The position numbers and the translations under genes were made by a program. From positions 222,312,526-222,376,525 of the forward strand of contig NC_134455.1 of the NCBI RefSeq assembly GCF_047948215.1: a stretch of 64,000 nt of DNA, given 5' to 3'. Positions 23,283-34,780 of the stretch are shown here, one piece after another. Numbering within the stretch: the stretch's first letter is position 1; each line of letters opens with the position of its first letter. The notes beneath the pieces were generated by a model. It was not told the origin of the DNA and did no database searches. It saw nothing but the letters and a program-made list of their open reading frames with translations. The stretch is from Lycorma delicatula. Its lineage: Eukaryota > Arthropoda > Insecta > Hemiptera > Fulgoridae.

Positions 23283-26200
23283 AGTACCCAACAGCTCTTG
23301 GAAAAATGGAATAGAATTGTTAGGTTGGTAGCGGGTCGTCCTATTCTTATAGAAGTTGATGCGAACGCCAAATCGCTTCTTTGGAACAGTTGGATCATGG
23401 AAGACGGCGGCGAATTAATCGAAGGTTTCATCGCGCAGCATCAGTTTGATGTTTTCAATGTAGCCGGCGAATTGACTACCTTCGTCGGTGCAGTTGGTTT
23501 GCGGAGGGCCTTCCATGGTATCAACATTGATGTTACCATTGGTAAGGATATCCCTGGTAGAATTTTGAATTGATCGATGATTGCGAAAGCGATCACCGGC
23601 AATTACTTTTTGATTGGTTAGGTGGGCTGCGCGTTGTCTTTAGGGGTGACGTTCCTGCTCAACAAGGGCGCTTCCTGCACATGCTTGCGGATTGGCCCAA
23701 ATTTTCGAACATTCTTCCGGCCAGACTACGAGTTTTTACTCGGTCTGGACGAGGTCCCGTTAGACACCCTGGCAGAGAATTTTTCTTCTGCGGTAGTTGA
23801 AACCGCTGAACAATCCATTCCCAGAAGCACGGGTCGGGAGAGAGTAACTGGATAGTGGACTCGGTAATTGACTACGATGAAGCGGATTGTGGGCCAGCTC
23901 AGGAAAGCCGCACAACGTGCGGATGATCCTGATCGGCGGCAGTCTTGATTGCGGATTATCCTCGGAAGAGGACCGAGTATTTTCATTAGATCTTCTAAAC
24001 GTGATTCCTGGCGCTCTTTTGTGCAAGAGCAGGGAAATAAAGACCCATGGGGTGTTTTTCATCGAGTACTTGGCCATAAGCGGAAAAAAGACAGCCTTCT
24101 GTCGGCTCTCTCGACCCAGGATGGTGTTATAGATAAAGATCGTGTCCTCACTCATCTGATGGACGATCTGCTTCCAGATGATACTGAGGTTAGCGAGATC
24201 TCGTATCATCGACGTGTCCACAGGGAAGTTGTAGATTTTCGTTCTGAGATTTTGTCTTCAGAAATTACTGAGACGGAAGTCTGTCAAGTAATTTGTAGCT
24301 GGCTAGGGATAAAGCCGCTGGATATGATGGTATCACAGCGGAGCTCCTTGATCGTACATTGCCCGTGATTGTTGGTCCTCTGACTAGGGTTTTTAATAGG
24401 TTGCTTTTCGCTGGGCACTTCCCAGCGTGTTGGAAACGTGGTGTGTTGAAACTGCTCTTCAAAGGTGGCGACAAAGAACCGACTGTAAGTTCTTCTTACC
24501 GTCCTCTGACGGTCTTGCCTGTAGTTGGTAAGATTTTCGAGAAGGTCTTGTACCTCCGCATTAATAGTAGGTTAACTTCTAACCATATGCTGATGGACGA
24601 CCAGTATGGCTTCCGCTACGGCAAGGGCACAGAGGACGCGCTTCTTAGAATCATAGATTTGGCTCCGACCAGCGAGTACAAGTATTTACTCGGCGTCTTT
24701 TTGGACATATCCGGGGCGTTCAACAAATTGTGGTGGCCCTCTGCCTTGTTTCAACTGCAGTAGCGTGGTTGCATGCGGCTAAATTAGATTAGAACTCTCT
24801 CGAGTTACTTCAGCGACGGCACTGTCGTCCTTCGTGACGACAGTTCGGAGGTAGGAAAGACCCTGTCTAAAGGCTGTCCACGGGGCAGTGTTCTAGGTGT
24901 CGTCTGGGTTGGTGAGTTTGAATTACTCATGCAATTGCGGATGCCCAGTGGCTGTCGCGTCTTGGCTTATGCTGACGATGGGCTGCTGCTGGTCGAGGGC
25001 AACTCGCGTGCCGAGATAGAGCTGAGACCGACACAGGCATGTAAGGTATTAAGGTTGTGGAGTCTTCAGCATAAGATGGTTTTCAGTGCGAAGAAAACCA
25101 CAATGATGTTCTTGAAGGGTCGTCTAGCCGCAACCCGCCATCCGCGAGTTGTGATGGGCGGTCTTTCGATTAGGTATGTTACCGCTCAGAAGTATCTGGG
25201 TGTTATCCTTGAAGAGAAACTTCAATTCAAAGAGCACCTCCAGTTTGTAGCAAAGAAGCCATCGATGCCTTCTTCGGGATCCATAGAGTCATTCATCCCG
25301 ATTGGGGGTTGAATTATCGTATCATGCGTATTCTTTACAAAGGTGTTTGTGAGACCATAATGTTGTACGCTGCGCCCGTCTGGACTCATAGTTTACAATT
25401 CCAATGCTATAGGGATATTCTTTTGTGGACGCAGCGTCTTCTATTGTTAGCTATAGTCGGTGGCTACATAACTGACTGGCGAGAGGCAGTCACTGTGATC
25501 ACCGGCATAAAACCCATTGACATTTTAGCTACGGAACGTAGCAAGCGGTATATTTCCAATATGGGAGGCCTTCTAACGTCAGGGCGTATGCGAGAAATTG
25601 AAACCCAGGTTTTGACTCTTGGGAAGCTAGGTGAAACGATTCTTCTACTGGTCGATACACGCGTGGTATTTTTCCACATGTTAGGGAGTTGCGAATGATT
25701 AGCTGGGTTTCCCCCAATCGGCTTATAACCCAATTTCTTTCGGGACATGGTGCTTTTAGGAATAGTTTGGCTAGGTTTAGGTTGGTTGACTCCGGCTTGT
25801 GTCCGGACTGTAGGGTCGATGACACTGTGGACCATGTCCTGGATGTCTGTCCCCGGTACGAAGCTGAGCGTATCAGAGTTGTTAGGGAACTTTAGAGAGC
25901 AAACTCTTTCTTTGATCTGCGAGTCAACTGGAGCACTCGCAGAGATTGCGTAATTGTGGCTGGCTGCCTTCGAATCCTCGCCCTGCGCAGGACGGCCGAA
26001 GGAATCTAGTAGAGTAGGAACCTGGGTGGTTAGGGACTGCCTGGACAGTTGATTGGCCGAAGGTAGGCGCTTTGGCGGCGAGCCACGGTTAGTTAGATTT
26101 GAGGTGATTATAAATTGCAAAAGCTGTCTACGGAACGGCGACTGCACTGCCGAGGGCATGGATCCCATGCAGCCGTGAGGTGTAGCGGCATCTCGACGAT

Positions 26201-26494
26201 GGTTTATGAGGTGAATGTCACACGGGACTCTGCGATGGAGCTGAGTGGAAGTAGGAGGTCTGTCCGCCTCTCCCAGACCTACAGCGAAGGCAAAAGCTGG
26301 GTTAATAAATCACCGATGCAAATGTTTACCGAGTCATTTGCACCGGTGGAATCCCAACGAGGCCAGGCTTATTACTAAAAAGTAATGTAAAAAGTCAGAG
26401 AGCGATAAATGACTCCCGTTAAAGCCCAAAAGGGCTTGGTGAACAGGGGTTGTGGCGACCGGAACGTCACTAGGCGGATATCTTCCCTTACGGG
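23283..26494 (+). mobile_element. R-d: 5'-truncated R1-like element inserted in a transposase
   Basis: Begins inside the endonuclease of ORF2, then reverse transcriptase, C-terminal Cys/His domain and about 480 bases of 3' UTR. ORF1 and the ORF2 start are missing. It belongs to the same family as R-g on the minus strand (39690-45050), with near-identical peptides. There is no poly(A) tail; the 3' end is taken near the CGGGG at 26491 because transposase sequence resumes just after it. The AGTACC doublet at the left junction (23277-23288) may be part of the insertion footprint. Confidence 0.85.
23298..25985 (+). pseudogene. R-d ORF2: endonuclease, RT and Cys/His domain (frameshifted)
   Basis: The endonuclease part has D-A-N-A-K-S-L-L-W, I-N-I-D-V-T-I and C-E-S-D-H-R-Q (terminal His). 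Reverse transcriptase motifs are Y-R-P-L-T-V-L-P, D-Q-Y-G-F-R-Y-G, F-L-D-I-S-G-A-F, a C-P-R-G-S-V-L-G-like motif near 24870-24900 and Y-A-D-D at 24968-24979. The C-terminal motif is C-P-D-C-R-V-D-D-T-V-D-H-V-L-D-V-C at about 25800-25850. Open blocks at 23298-23573, 23570-23800, 23949-24368, 24359-24763, 24929-25312, 25309-25698 and 25689-25895 lie in changing frames, so there are at least five frameshifts plus stops. Confidence 0.82.
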
Positions 26495-27030
26495 GTTGGG
26501 ATGTTCATGCCGGCTGTAATAAAGGATTCATTAACAAGGCTTTACTTATGTACGAGTCAAATAAGAAAGGAGAATACTATAAATCGATGGATTCTAAAAA
26601 GCACACGAAATGGTTACAGGAGAAGTGTATTCCCAACTTGCTACCTCGGTCGAGCATTGCTCTAGATAACGCATCGTACCACACCGTTCTACTACAAAAG
26701 CAGCAAAATTCAATTATCCGAGTCGAAGATAATTTTCTAACTAGTGACCGTTAAATATACTTCGTTTATTACATCTTCGAAATTTTGGATTGCAAATCTT
26801 TTAAATTCTTTCATGGGCAGGAAATTAAACGAACTTGCAAAAGACTGGCAAAGTTACCTGTAGTCGTGCGCATACTGCCCTTAATCAGAAATCCTAAGAT
26901 TGAAAATGTTGGAATTAGATATCAAGACGGTCTTTGCTTTCTCCATATATGAAAATAAGGGTGAATCAAACTAACTTATCATAATTCTGCAGTACCCTTA
27001 AAACACTATTACATTTGTATCAAGAGCCTT
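26495..27030 (+). pseudogene. DDE transposase relic, 3' part
   Basis: Resumes the transposase interrupted at 23282: V-H-A-G-C-N-K-G-F-I at about 26503, then K-H-T-K-W-L-Q-E-K and L-D-N-A-S-Y-H-T-V, where the Asp of D-N-A is the second catalytic residue. The frame closes at 26754. Beyond it only a faint R-I-L-P-L-N segment near 26870 recalls the P-Y-H-x-x-L-N-P-I-E motif with the third acidic residue, so the C-terminus is decayed. Confidence 0.65.
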
Positions 27031-28582
27031 TAGTCGAGACGGAAACAGCAACTTGAATTCGGATATTGAAACTAAGGCTGTCAGTTTTACAAACCACCAA
27101 TTTCTGGATCCTTTAATAAAATATAAGATTAAATACGTCATTTCTGCTACAGCAAGCCGGCTAGGCTATACTTCTCAGAAGCTTTCCTGGAAATAAAAAA
27201 TTCATAAATTATATGTTTACTATAAATTATTTCACCCTAAGTCAAAAATATTTATGAAAGTTGTAACCCATTAGTTTAAGAAATTTATAAAAAAAACAAA
27301 TCAGTAATTTATAGAAAATATCTCTGCGATTTTGGTAGATACTGTTCATAAAGATTCTCTTCCTTACTGTAAGTAGTTGAAAACCTCGCTTATAATGACA
27401 ATATCGAGCGAATTGTCTCACATGAACAAGCGAGACAATCATTGTGTTAAGTACATTCATTCAGAAATCTCTTTAGAATCCAAAACCTTTTGATAAAAAT
27501 TTACTGTTAGACAAATGTTTTAATACCATTAATCCCAAAAGATTACGTGGAGGTTATATAGATTAGACAACTGGCAATGTCCAGAACAAATAAAAAAACG
27601 TAATGTAAAAAAAAAATTGTTACAGGTTCACAAAATAATTAGAAGAAATAAACATAATTAATTTGTAAAGTTACATTGCACAAAAAGATAACGTATATAA
27701 AGTCTAGTAGATAATACTAATAAAATATTACAACATGCAATAAAAACAAACCTGTTGCGATTGATAAAACTTTGAGAGTTTTCCTAAAACATTTGATATA
27801 CATTCTCTGTTACCATCACAAAAAAAGTAACAAGATTTTATCACCGGCTAATAACGTACATAACTCACGGTGTTGTTTATTTTGTGAATGTATGTTATAT
27901 TTAAATCTTGTAATCACCTTGGTTCTCCGATTATCTGTTAATTTATTCAATTTTTTACTAATATTTATTTAATTATGTTATCATATGTAATAAAAGTTTT
28001 TATTAATAAATAAGTTTATTAATTCCTAGGTCATGTAATTCTGATAAAATAAGTCTGAAGAACTGAAATTAAATGAAGGAATTGCCAGAGTAGTGTTTTC
28101 ATAAACAATGTTACATTTACATTTATTGAAGTCAGTGATAACTCTTGATGTATAACTGTAAAAATAGCTACTGATAGCAGTTACGTTTCTATTGTTATTG
28201 CTTCACGTAATTAGTTTCTGTGTTGACAGTTATTAAAAAAAAAAAAAACGAAAACAGAAAGACAAAAATCTGTTCGAGATTTTATAGAAAATATAAAATT
28301 TATACAAAACCTGGATGGAAATTAACTAAATGATATTATCTGGATAAAAGAAAGAATTTATTAAACAGTTTTGATCGTTACACTATAAGGTCGAAGTTAA
28401 CTTATGAGATGGACCATTGTTATTTTTGTTCAGAAATATGAACAAATTGAAAAATGAAATCCGAAGGAAGCAGTTATATTTATATTTTGTAATTAATGTG
28501 TTTCCCTAATGATCTGCACTTTTTTAATATTTCATTTAATAATATGTTAATTAAAAAAATCTATACCAATCAAAATGTAAGT

Positions 28583-28586
<4 letters not shown>
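27031..28586. other. AT-rich intergenic sequence
   Basis: No gene recognised. There is an A run at about 28235-28248. The 72-codon minus frame at 27242-27460 and the 66-codon plus frame at 27772-27972 lack motifs. Confidence 0.45.
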
Positions 28587-28674
<88 letters not shown>

Positions 28675-28699
28675 GCTCTCTCGCTCTCTCACTCTCTCA

Positions 28700-28734
<35 letters not shown>

Positions 28735-28765
28735 GCTCTCTCACTCTCTCACTCTCTCTCTCTCT
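28587..28765. repeat. (TC)n microsatellite with 60-base higher-order duplication
   Basis: About 180 bases of TC repeat with interruptions by TTTC, CG and CA. The interruption pattern at 28651-28710 is repeated at 28711-28770, so the tract contains a 60-base unit in tandem. The open frames across it code Ser-Leu runs and are artefacts of the repeat. Confidence 0.95.
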
Positions 28766-28789
28766 GTGTGTCTGTGTGTGTGTGTGTGT
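28765..28789. repeat. (TG)n microsatellite
   Basis: TG repeat with one TC interruption, directly following the (TC)n tract. Confidence 0.9.
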
Positions 28790-30055
28790 TTATCTGTGCT
28801 CGTCCGGGGTCGATATGCGGTTAGAATATCTCTCAGAATGAAATGATATCTCTCAGAATAATTACTTACGAAATCAAAGACTTCATAAGTATTTAACTCG
28901 CGACATGTTAAATTGGTTCAAATTAAAATCACACGGACTTATCTTCTACTGGTGGAAGTCAAGGTTCAATTAACAATAGTGCAAAATAATAGTCAGTCTT
29001 AATCTGAAACAAAAAGTACTGCCTTATTGTAACTGGATAAATAGTCACTACTAACTAAATAGGTTTTATATTTTTCATAAGAGAACATTTTATAAAATGT
29101 TGGTTTGAAAGTTTTAACGGGGACATTTCTTTACGAAGATTTATTCCAATACCTGTCCGGTTGGAATTTTGTACCGGTCGACTCTTATGTACTGTACTAA
29201 TTTTTTTCTACAAAAATGTTATAAGGCGCACATAAATGTACTGGCAAGTTCGATGTTGCTTTTATTTTAATAGTGCGTATTCGATAATATAATTTTACCC
29301 AAAAAAAGGTGCACAGACGGAAATTCTATTCGGTTTGCTTATTATTATTAATTTAGTTTCATTTACTTAGCTGATTTTTATTCGTATTATAGCCGAAAAG
29401 GAGCTGTTAAATTAACAAAGAATTAAAAAGTTAACACGATATGAAGAAGCGAAGAGAAAGTGTTTTGTCGCGCTGTTTATCACAGTTTTCAGCAGCAATT
29501 CATGGTGATGCATCATTTGGACATGATTATTATAAAATTTACAGAAAATAAGTTAGATTTAGCTACAACCTCGGCAGTGGTTAAAAATGACAGATCAAAC
29601 GGAAGTTAATTAAAATTTTTTAGCCGAAATTTTGTGAAGCCAAAATGAAGTGTAATTTACTGTAATTACCCCATTTAGGTATTAAATGAAAAAAAATTAC
29701 TATGATTTTATTTAAATAAGCATGGTTTTTACAGCAAGAGTGGATGCTTCAAACAGGATCGAGGATAAAATTTATATCATAGATATCGTTATGAGTTTAC
29801 AGTTCTATCTCAGCTTGCAAGGTATGAAAGATGAACTCTTCGTTTTTAATCTGTCAGGGAGACTATTCCAAAATATTAACAAATTATTTGGCCATAGTTA
29901 TTAATAAATGTGGTAATTCCAGTAAAGTATTTGAGATTTGGGGAGATAATTTTAACATTAAATTTATGACAGTTAAAAGAATTTCTAAATCCGTTGCATT
30001 TTATTTTAAAGTAACTAAATCTTTAACTCGCAACACTTACTTACTACGTATCATA

Positions 30056-30098
30056 TTAATGCCTTGTAGTGTTGCCTTGCAACACTACAAGGCATTAA
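30056..30098. repeat. Perfect 19-base inverted repeat, 5-base loop
   Basis: Left arm 30056-30074 begins TTAATGCC; right arm 30080-30098 is its exact reverse complement; the loop is CCTTG. There are no mismatches. Confidence 0.95.
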
Positions 30099-31420
30099 CC
30101 TAAATACTGCTGAGCGAGTTCCTAGCCACTAAACTAAAAATCAGGATTTAACAGTTTTCGCTAATAACAATTTATTTAACATAGTGATTTTGTAATTGTT
30201 ATAATAATAAAATGCATAGTAACTCAGGAAATTTCAAAATATTGTGGGGTTTTTGTTTTTACGCACTAAAAATTTCATTTTTCACTGTGATTAACCTAAA
30301 ATAACTCAGATTTAATCTCATAAAGATTATTGAAATTTCTCTTAAATTTTTCCAGTCATTGTGTTGGTTAAAACAAAAATGGAAAGGATATTCTCTCTTT
30401 TTTTTAATTTACACCCTACTCTGTCACTTTACGGGTCTGTTAGCTCTCCAAAAATTACTCCATAGTTTTAATAGATACTTAAATTGAACCGCTTGGTACT
30501 TTTAAACTATGTCATCATAAATTTTAATACTTTATAGTAATAAGCAACACTTTGAAGAAGTTCCTTGTGAGTAAACTAGTATTGTTACACGAACTAAACA
30601 ATAAACTCAAGACCGATGAAGGTTAAAGGAATGAGAGCCAGAATAATTGATGTGAGAAAGGGGAAGTTGTCGGAGTGAGGAAGCCTTAAAGAAGGGCGTT
30701 AGGCAATAAAGGAGGTACGCAGATCAAGAGAATAATGGGACTTGTTATTGTTCCTTCCCAAACACACTCGCACACATACTCATAAGAGCGCGTTAACAAA
30801 TGCGTTTTAATTACATAGTGCGCCAGTAAACACGAGTGCAAAACTGTATGTGAATGGTGTAGTCATAGAGTAGACGAAAGGTAGATGACAAAGTACTGTC
30901 CATGTTTGTTCCTGCGCAATACGCATGAGACGTTTTTGTTTATCTATGTGTACAGTGTATGCGAGTGTAAACTCGCGTACGCAGTTACACTCTTCTTAAG
31001 ATTTGAAGGTAACAATAGCTAATGCAAACAATATGAGAACAACGAGGAAAAGCAAGGACTATAGAAATACGCCTTCCCTAATAAACTTCCTCGCTAACAG
31101 GTGCTTCTGATTTTCTATCTTCAATGATTTAAATTTAGTAATTTATTATTAAGTATTCTCCGAAAACTTAAATAAATCATATTTTAATTATATATCTTCG
31201 GTTAACTGTGTGCATTGCAGGTAATAATATAGGATATTTAATATGCTCAGTTCTTCTCACCAACACATTTACATTTATATCTAAAATAAATGTATAATTC
31301 GAAGAATAAAATTGACAATTAAGAGAAAAGTTAATTTTTTTAAATGAAAGTTTGAAATAAATCATTAATAAAGATAAATTGATAACCTATTAAACTATGC
31401 TGTTGATGCTATTGATAACC

Positions 31421-31449
31421 TATGCTGTTTTGATAACCAAAACAGCATA
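31421..31449. repeat. Perfect 12-base inverted repeat
   Basis: Arms TATGCTGTTTTG (31421-31432) and CAAAACAGCATA (31438-31449) flank the loop ATAAC. The loop sequence GATAAC also occurs twice just upstream, near 31381 and 31414. Confidence 0.9.
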
Positions 31450-33272
31450 AAATTTAGGATAATATTAATACGTTGGGACCACCGATGAATACAATGAATG
31501 GTTATTTTTTCGATTAAAATTTAAAGTAAAACAAAATTTAAAATTTTAATATCTACAAAGCACCAGGCATGACTGTTACTAAAAAAAACTAATCAGTTAT
31601 AAAATGCATTTATCCTTAAAAATTTATTACACGGTAAAAGAATTTTTGTGAAACATACTGATTTTTAAGAGACTTCCAAAAAATAAGAGCTTCTCAATTT
31701 GACAGGTAAGTTTTTTTTATGTAAATTTCACATCTCAATTTAATCAAATCCCAATTTCAAATCTCAATTTAATTTAATCAAATAACTTTCTTCCACATAA
31801 GTTTAAGCGGAATCACATATAAAAAAGAATTTGGAAAAAGTTACATGTTTAGCATACGCAACATAAAGTTTTTTCATCATTTACGAAAAGATTTGTTACA
31901 TATTGTACAAAATATATTGACAAACACATTGACTGTCTATTTAAACTTGACGGTTCGATTTCTCAAAAAAAACTGTGCCTACGGATAAACATAGTTGGCA
32001 ACAGAATATTTTTATTTTCCTAAGCTCCAACAGCTATTGGGTTTGCAGTCAGCGGTCAGTTGGCACGAGTGTTTATCCACAGACGCGTTTAATAATTATT
32101 TATTGAACAGAGACAATGAGAACGTCCTCGGTAGTATTTTTATTAGAAGCTGAGAAATCAATGAGGAGTGCTGTGAACTTTGCTCAGCAGTCTCAATTGA
32201 TAGACCTGTATCAAACTGAACTAATATTACCTTTTGCGTTGTCTCTCTAACAACTTCTAACTTACACATTTTCACATTCCACAGAGACTAATCTTACGCT
32301 CAGCAGTAGCCTCCTTATACCTTATCTCTGCATTCACCTAAATTTTTTATTAAGACCCAGGTTTCATGCTTTTTGTATTTCTGACTTATACTTTTTTCAT
32401 ACTGACAGCATTTTTGTGCCAGCTTCATGCTTAACTGTAAAAAATTAAATATTTAAAATATATGAACGTTTAAAATAAATAGAATAACCACATTAAATAG
32501 TATATGAAAATATATTTTTGAACTGTGGATTATTTCTTGCCAAACCAACACAGTTGAGCTTGTACTTGCAGTACATTTTGATTTTTAGTTGCATAAACCG
32601 CATAAATAAAAACAACTTAATACAATGCTGTTTATCATAGCAACTAAATTGAAATAAGGATATAAAAAATCAGTAAATATTAAATTTATAAAAATCAATA
32701 AGAATAATTTTTAAAATACTAAATTTACAAATATGCATCCGGTAATTGCTCTCTCGATCAAGGTACTTTTATGGTCCGTGATGAAAAATCGATATACAAA
32801 GCTAATACATATTCAGATTATACTCGTACAATTTACAAGGTCAACCGTTTCTGGCCTTTTTTAATCACAGGCTTTGGTTTCTTGTGGTAATTTTTATTTC
32901 CACAAATGAAAATCAACTAAGTGGTGTCATTTTTACACAATACGTCATCCAAAGTGTGGCAGATAGTTACACTTTATCACTCTTGTCCAGCATCTGGAAA
33001 GCGAATCTCTACAAAGCCTCTCTAGAATTAATTAAACTTTATTAATCATCTGCATGATAATTATTTCGAGAATTTAAGTAACCAAAAGGAGCAGTGTTTG
33101 TAACATCTTATTACATCATTTTAAAATATTCTGAATAGTTCCTACAAATTGTTCAATTATTGTGTTTTAATTCTTTCTTCTCTTAGGGTAACTCAAAACA
33201 CGGATTATTTTACAGTTTGTATTAAGACAGCTTAAGATTACCTTTTAAAAATTATCTATGCTTAAACCCTTA

Positions 33273-34039
33273 GAACAGTATCCCCGTTCTTGTACACTTT
33301 GTACGTGAACGATATGCCGCTGTCGGAAGGGGTCAAAACGGCCCTTTACGCAGACGACACGGCATATTTCTACGAATCCGCAAATGTGGATTACGCGGTC
33401 CGGAGGCTCCAAAGGCAGCTGGACTTAGTGGAACCGTGGCTCGACATGTGGAGAATCAGGGTCAACGGTGAAAAATCGGTGGCCGTGATGTTCACATGCA
33501 AGACACGAAAACCGACCAGAGAGCTGGAAATCTCAGGGGAGAAAATCCCTTTTGAGAAAACAGTTAAGTACCTGGGGGTGGTGTTGGACAGGCGGCTTAC
33601 CTTCGGCGAACATGTAAATTATGCGACCCGGAGGGCTAAGGCCGCCAGAGCCTCGCTATACCCAGTGCTGAACAGTGCCAGCCCGTACCCACTGGCAACT
33701 AAGCTCCTCATTTTTCGGCTGTACGTACTGCCGATTCTAACATATGCTTACCCGGCATGGGGGGCAGTGTTGAGCTCCTCGCTTCAAAAGAAGATCGAGG
33801 CCGTCCAAAACATCGCGTTGCGGACGATCTTTGGAGCTCCGTGGTTCGTCAGGAACGCCACTCTCCGATCTGATGCGAGATTTCAATCCGTGTCCGAGGT
33901 GGGGGTGGCGCAGGCGCGCAGACTGTTCGGGAGAGCGGCTGTGTCCGAACACAGTCATCTTCGGGACATCTGCCGAGAGGACCCAACTCCGACAGTTGTA
34001 AGGAAGCGGCCTCACGCCGTACTGGACGAACCACCGTGA
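33273..34039 (+). CDS. J ORF2 fragment: C-terminal half of a reverse transcriptase, open
   Basis: About 255 codons, open throughout. The catalytic Y-A-D-D is at 33347-33358. Downstream motifs are G-E-K-S-V-A-V-M-F, V-K-Y-L-G-V-V-L-D (thumb boundary) and I-L-T-Y-A-Y-P-A-W-G, all usual in jockey-clade RTs. The first catalytic Asp and the whole endonuclease lie upstream and are absent, so the protein would be inactive. The GC content is clearly above that of the AT-rich surroundings. The annotated start is the truncation point; no real start codon is implied. Confidence 0.8.
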
Positions 34040-34241
34040 TGGTGCGGTGCGGTAGCCGAAAATCGACAAACCAGGCTTAGGGGCCTCCATATCGCATGAG
34101 CCATAAACGGAATAGTGCGTCAGACGCGTTTCCGGGGTCGCGAGTGAAAAGTTTTCGCGAGTTATATAGTTTGAAGACGTCAAACACGGTAAGTCGCGCA
34201 TAAAACAAAAACGCGGTCTAAATTAAAAAAAAAAAAAAAAC
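33273..34241 (+). mobile_element. J: 5'-truncated jockey-like non-LTR retrotransposon
   Basis: Starts abruptly inside the reverse transcriptase (S-P-F-L-Y-T-L-Y-V-N-D), runs to a stop at about 34039, and then has about 190 bases of 3' UTR and a 16-base A run ending near 34241. The reading frame is intact from the truncation point, so this is a young copy compared with its neighbours. Placement in the jockey group rests on the motifs Y-V-N-D-M-P and A-L-Y-A-D-D-T-A and on the absence of a C-terminal Cys/His motif. Confidence 0.85.
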
Positions 34242-34780
34242 TTACAGTAAGACAAAATATCCCAGCAATTGCGACTCCTCCGGAAAAGGGGACGCATTGC
34301 TCCCTCCTTATAGCTAGTGCCCCGTTGTGGCGTATTCCTGCTAGCCTATTAAAGAGTTAGCACCGAAAGGACTTCAGTGGACGGTCTGAAGGGGAATTAC
34401 GTCGGGAGGACAGGCTTTATAAGCCTAGCCTTCCGCGGTCGGCCCATGAAATGGGTTCGATAACGCTGGTTTAACAACGGATTGGAATGCAATTAAATCC
34501 GTCTTAAATTCACTAAAATAATAATAGACAAAACTTGAAAAATTAGATCCGAGATTAAAAAAATAACCCTTTTAAAAACAAGCCCGATTAGAATGATCCA
34601 GCAGCAAGGGACTCTGTCCAGGTTCTGCGATAAAGTAGGGAGTAATAGACTCCTGCCAACTTTGCATTCCATTCCATTAGAACAGTATAGAGAATCTAAA
34701 ATTAATATTTCATCCTCTCTTTTTGCTAAAACATTTTCCCAGTGAAAAAATAAAAATAACTTATATTTTTTCCCAAACAC
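34242..34780. other. GC-richer segment of unknown origin, then AT-rich spacer
   Basis: 34250-34480 is GC-rich, without an open frame, and looks like a UTR of another element, but I cannot match it to any element in the window. 34480-34780 is AT-rich without features. Confidence 0.4.

Larger units (their letters stand above)
28790..33272. other. Long AT-rich intergenic stretch with two perfect hairpins
   Basis: No gene recognised. It contains perfect inverted repeats at 30056-30098 and 31421-31449 (listed separately). A less AT-rich segment at about 30600-31020 has a short palindrome GCGAGTGTAAACTCGC near 30970. The 90-codon plus frame at 29831-30103 ends in the first hairpin and shows no motif. 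Confidence 0.45.

Noticed and set aside
28496..28846. Long Ser-Leu-rich open frames
   Set aside because: They are the translation of the (TC)n repeat; two frames give the same low-complexity pattern and there is no other coding signal.
30600..31020. Promoter or CpG-type island
   Set aside because: Slightly higher G+C and scattered CG, but no initiator, no adjacent open frame and no downstream exon could be supported.
33737..34201. 154-codon minus frame opposite J
   Set aside because: Antisense to the jockey-like reverse transcriptase; no motif of its own.
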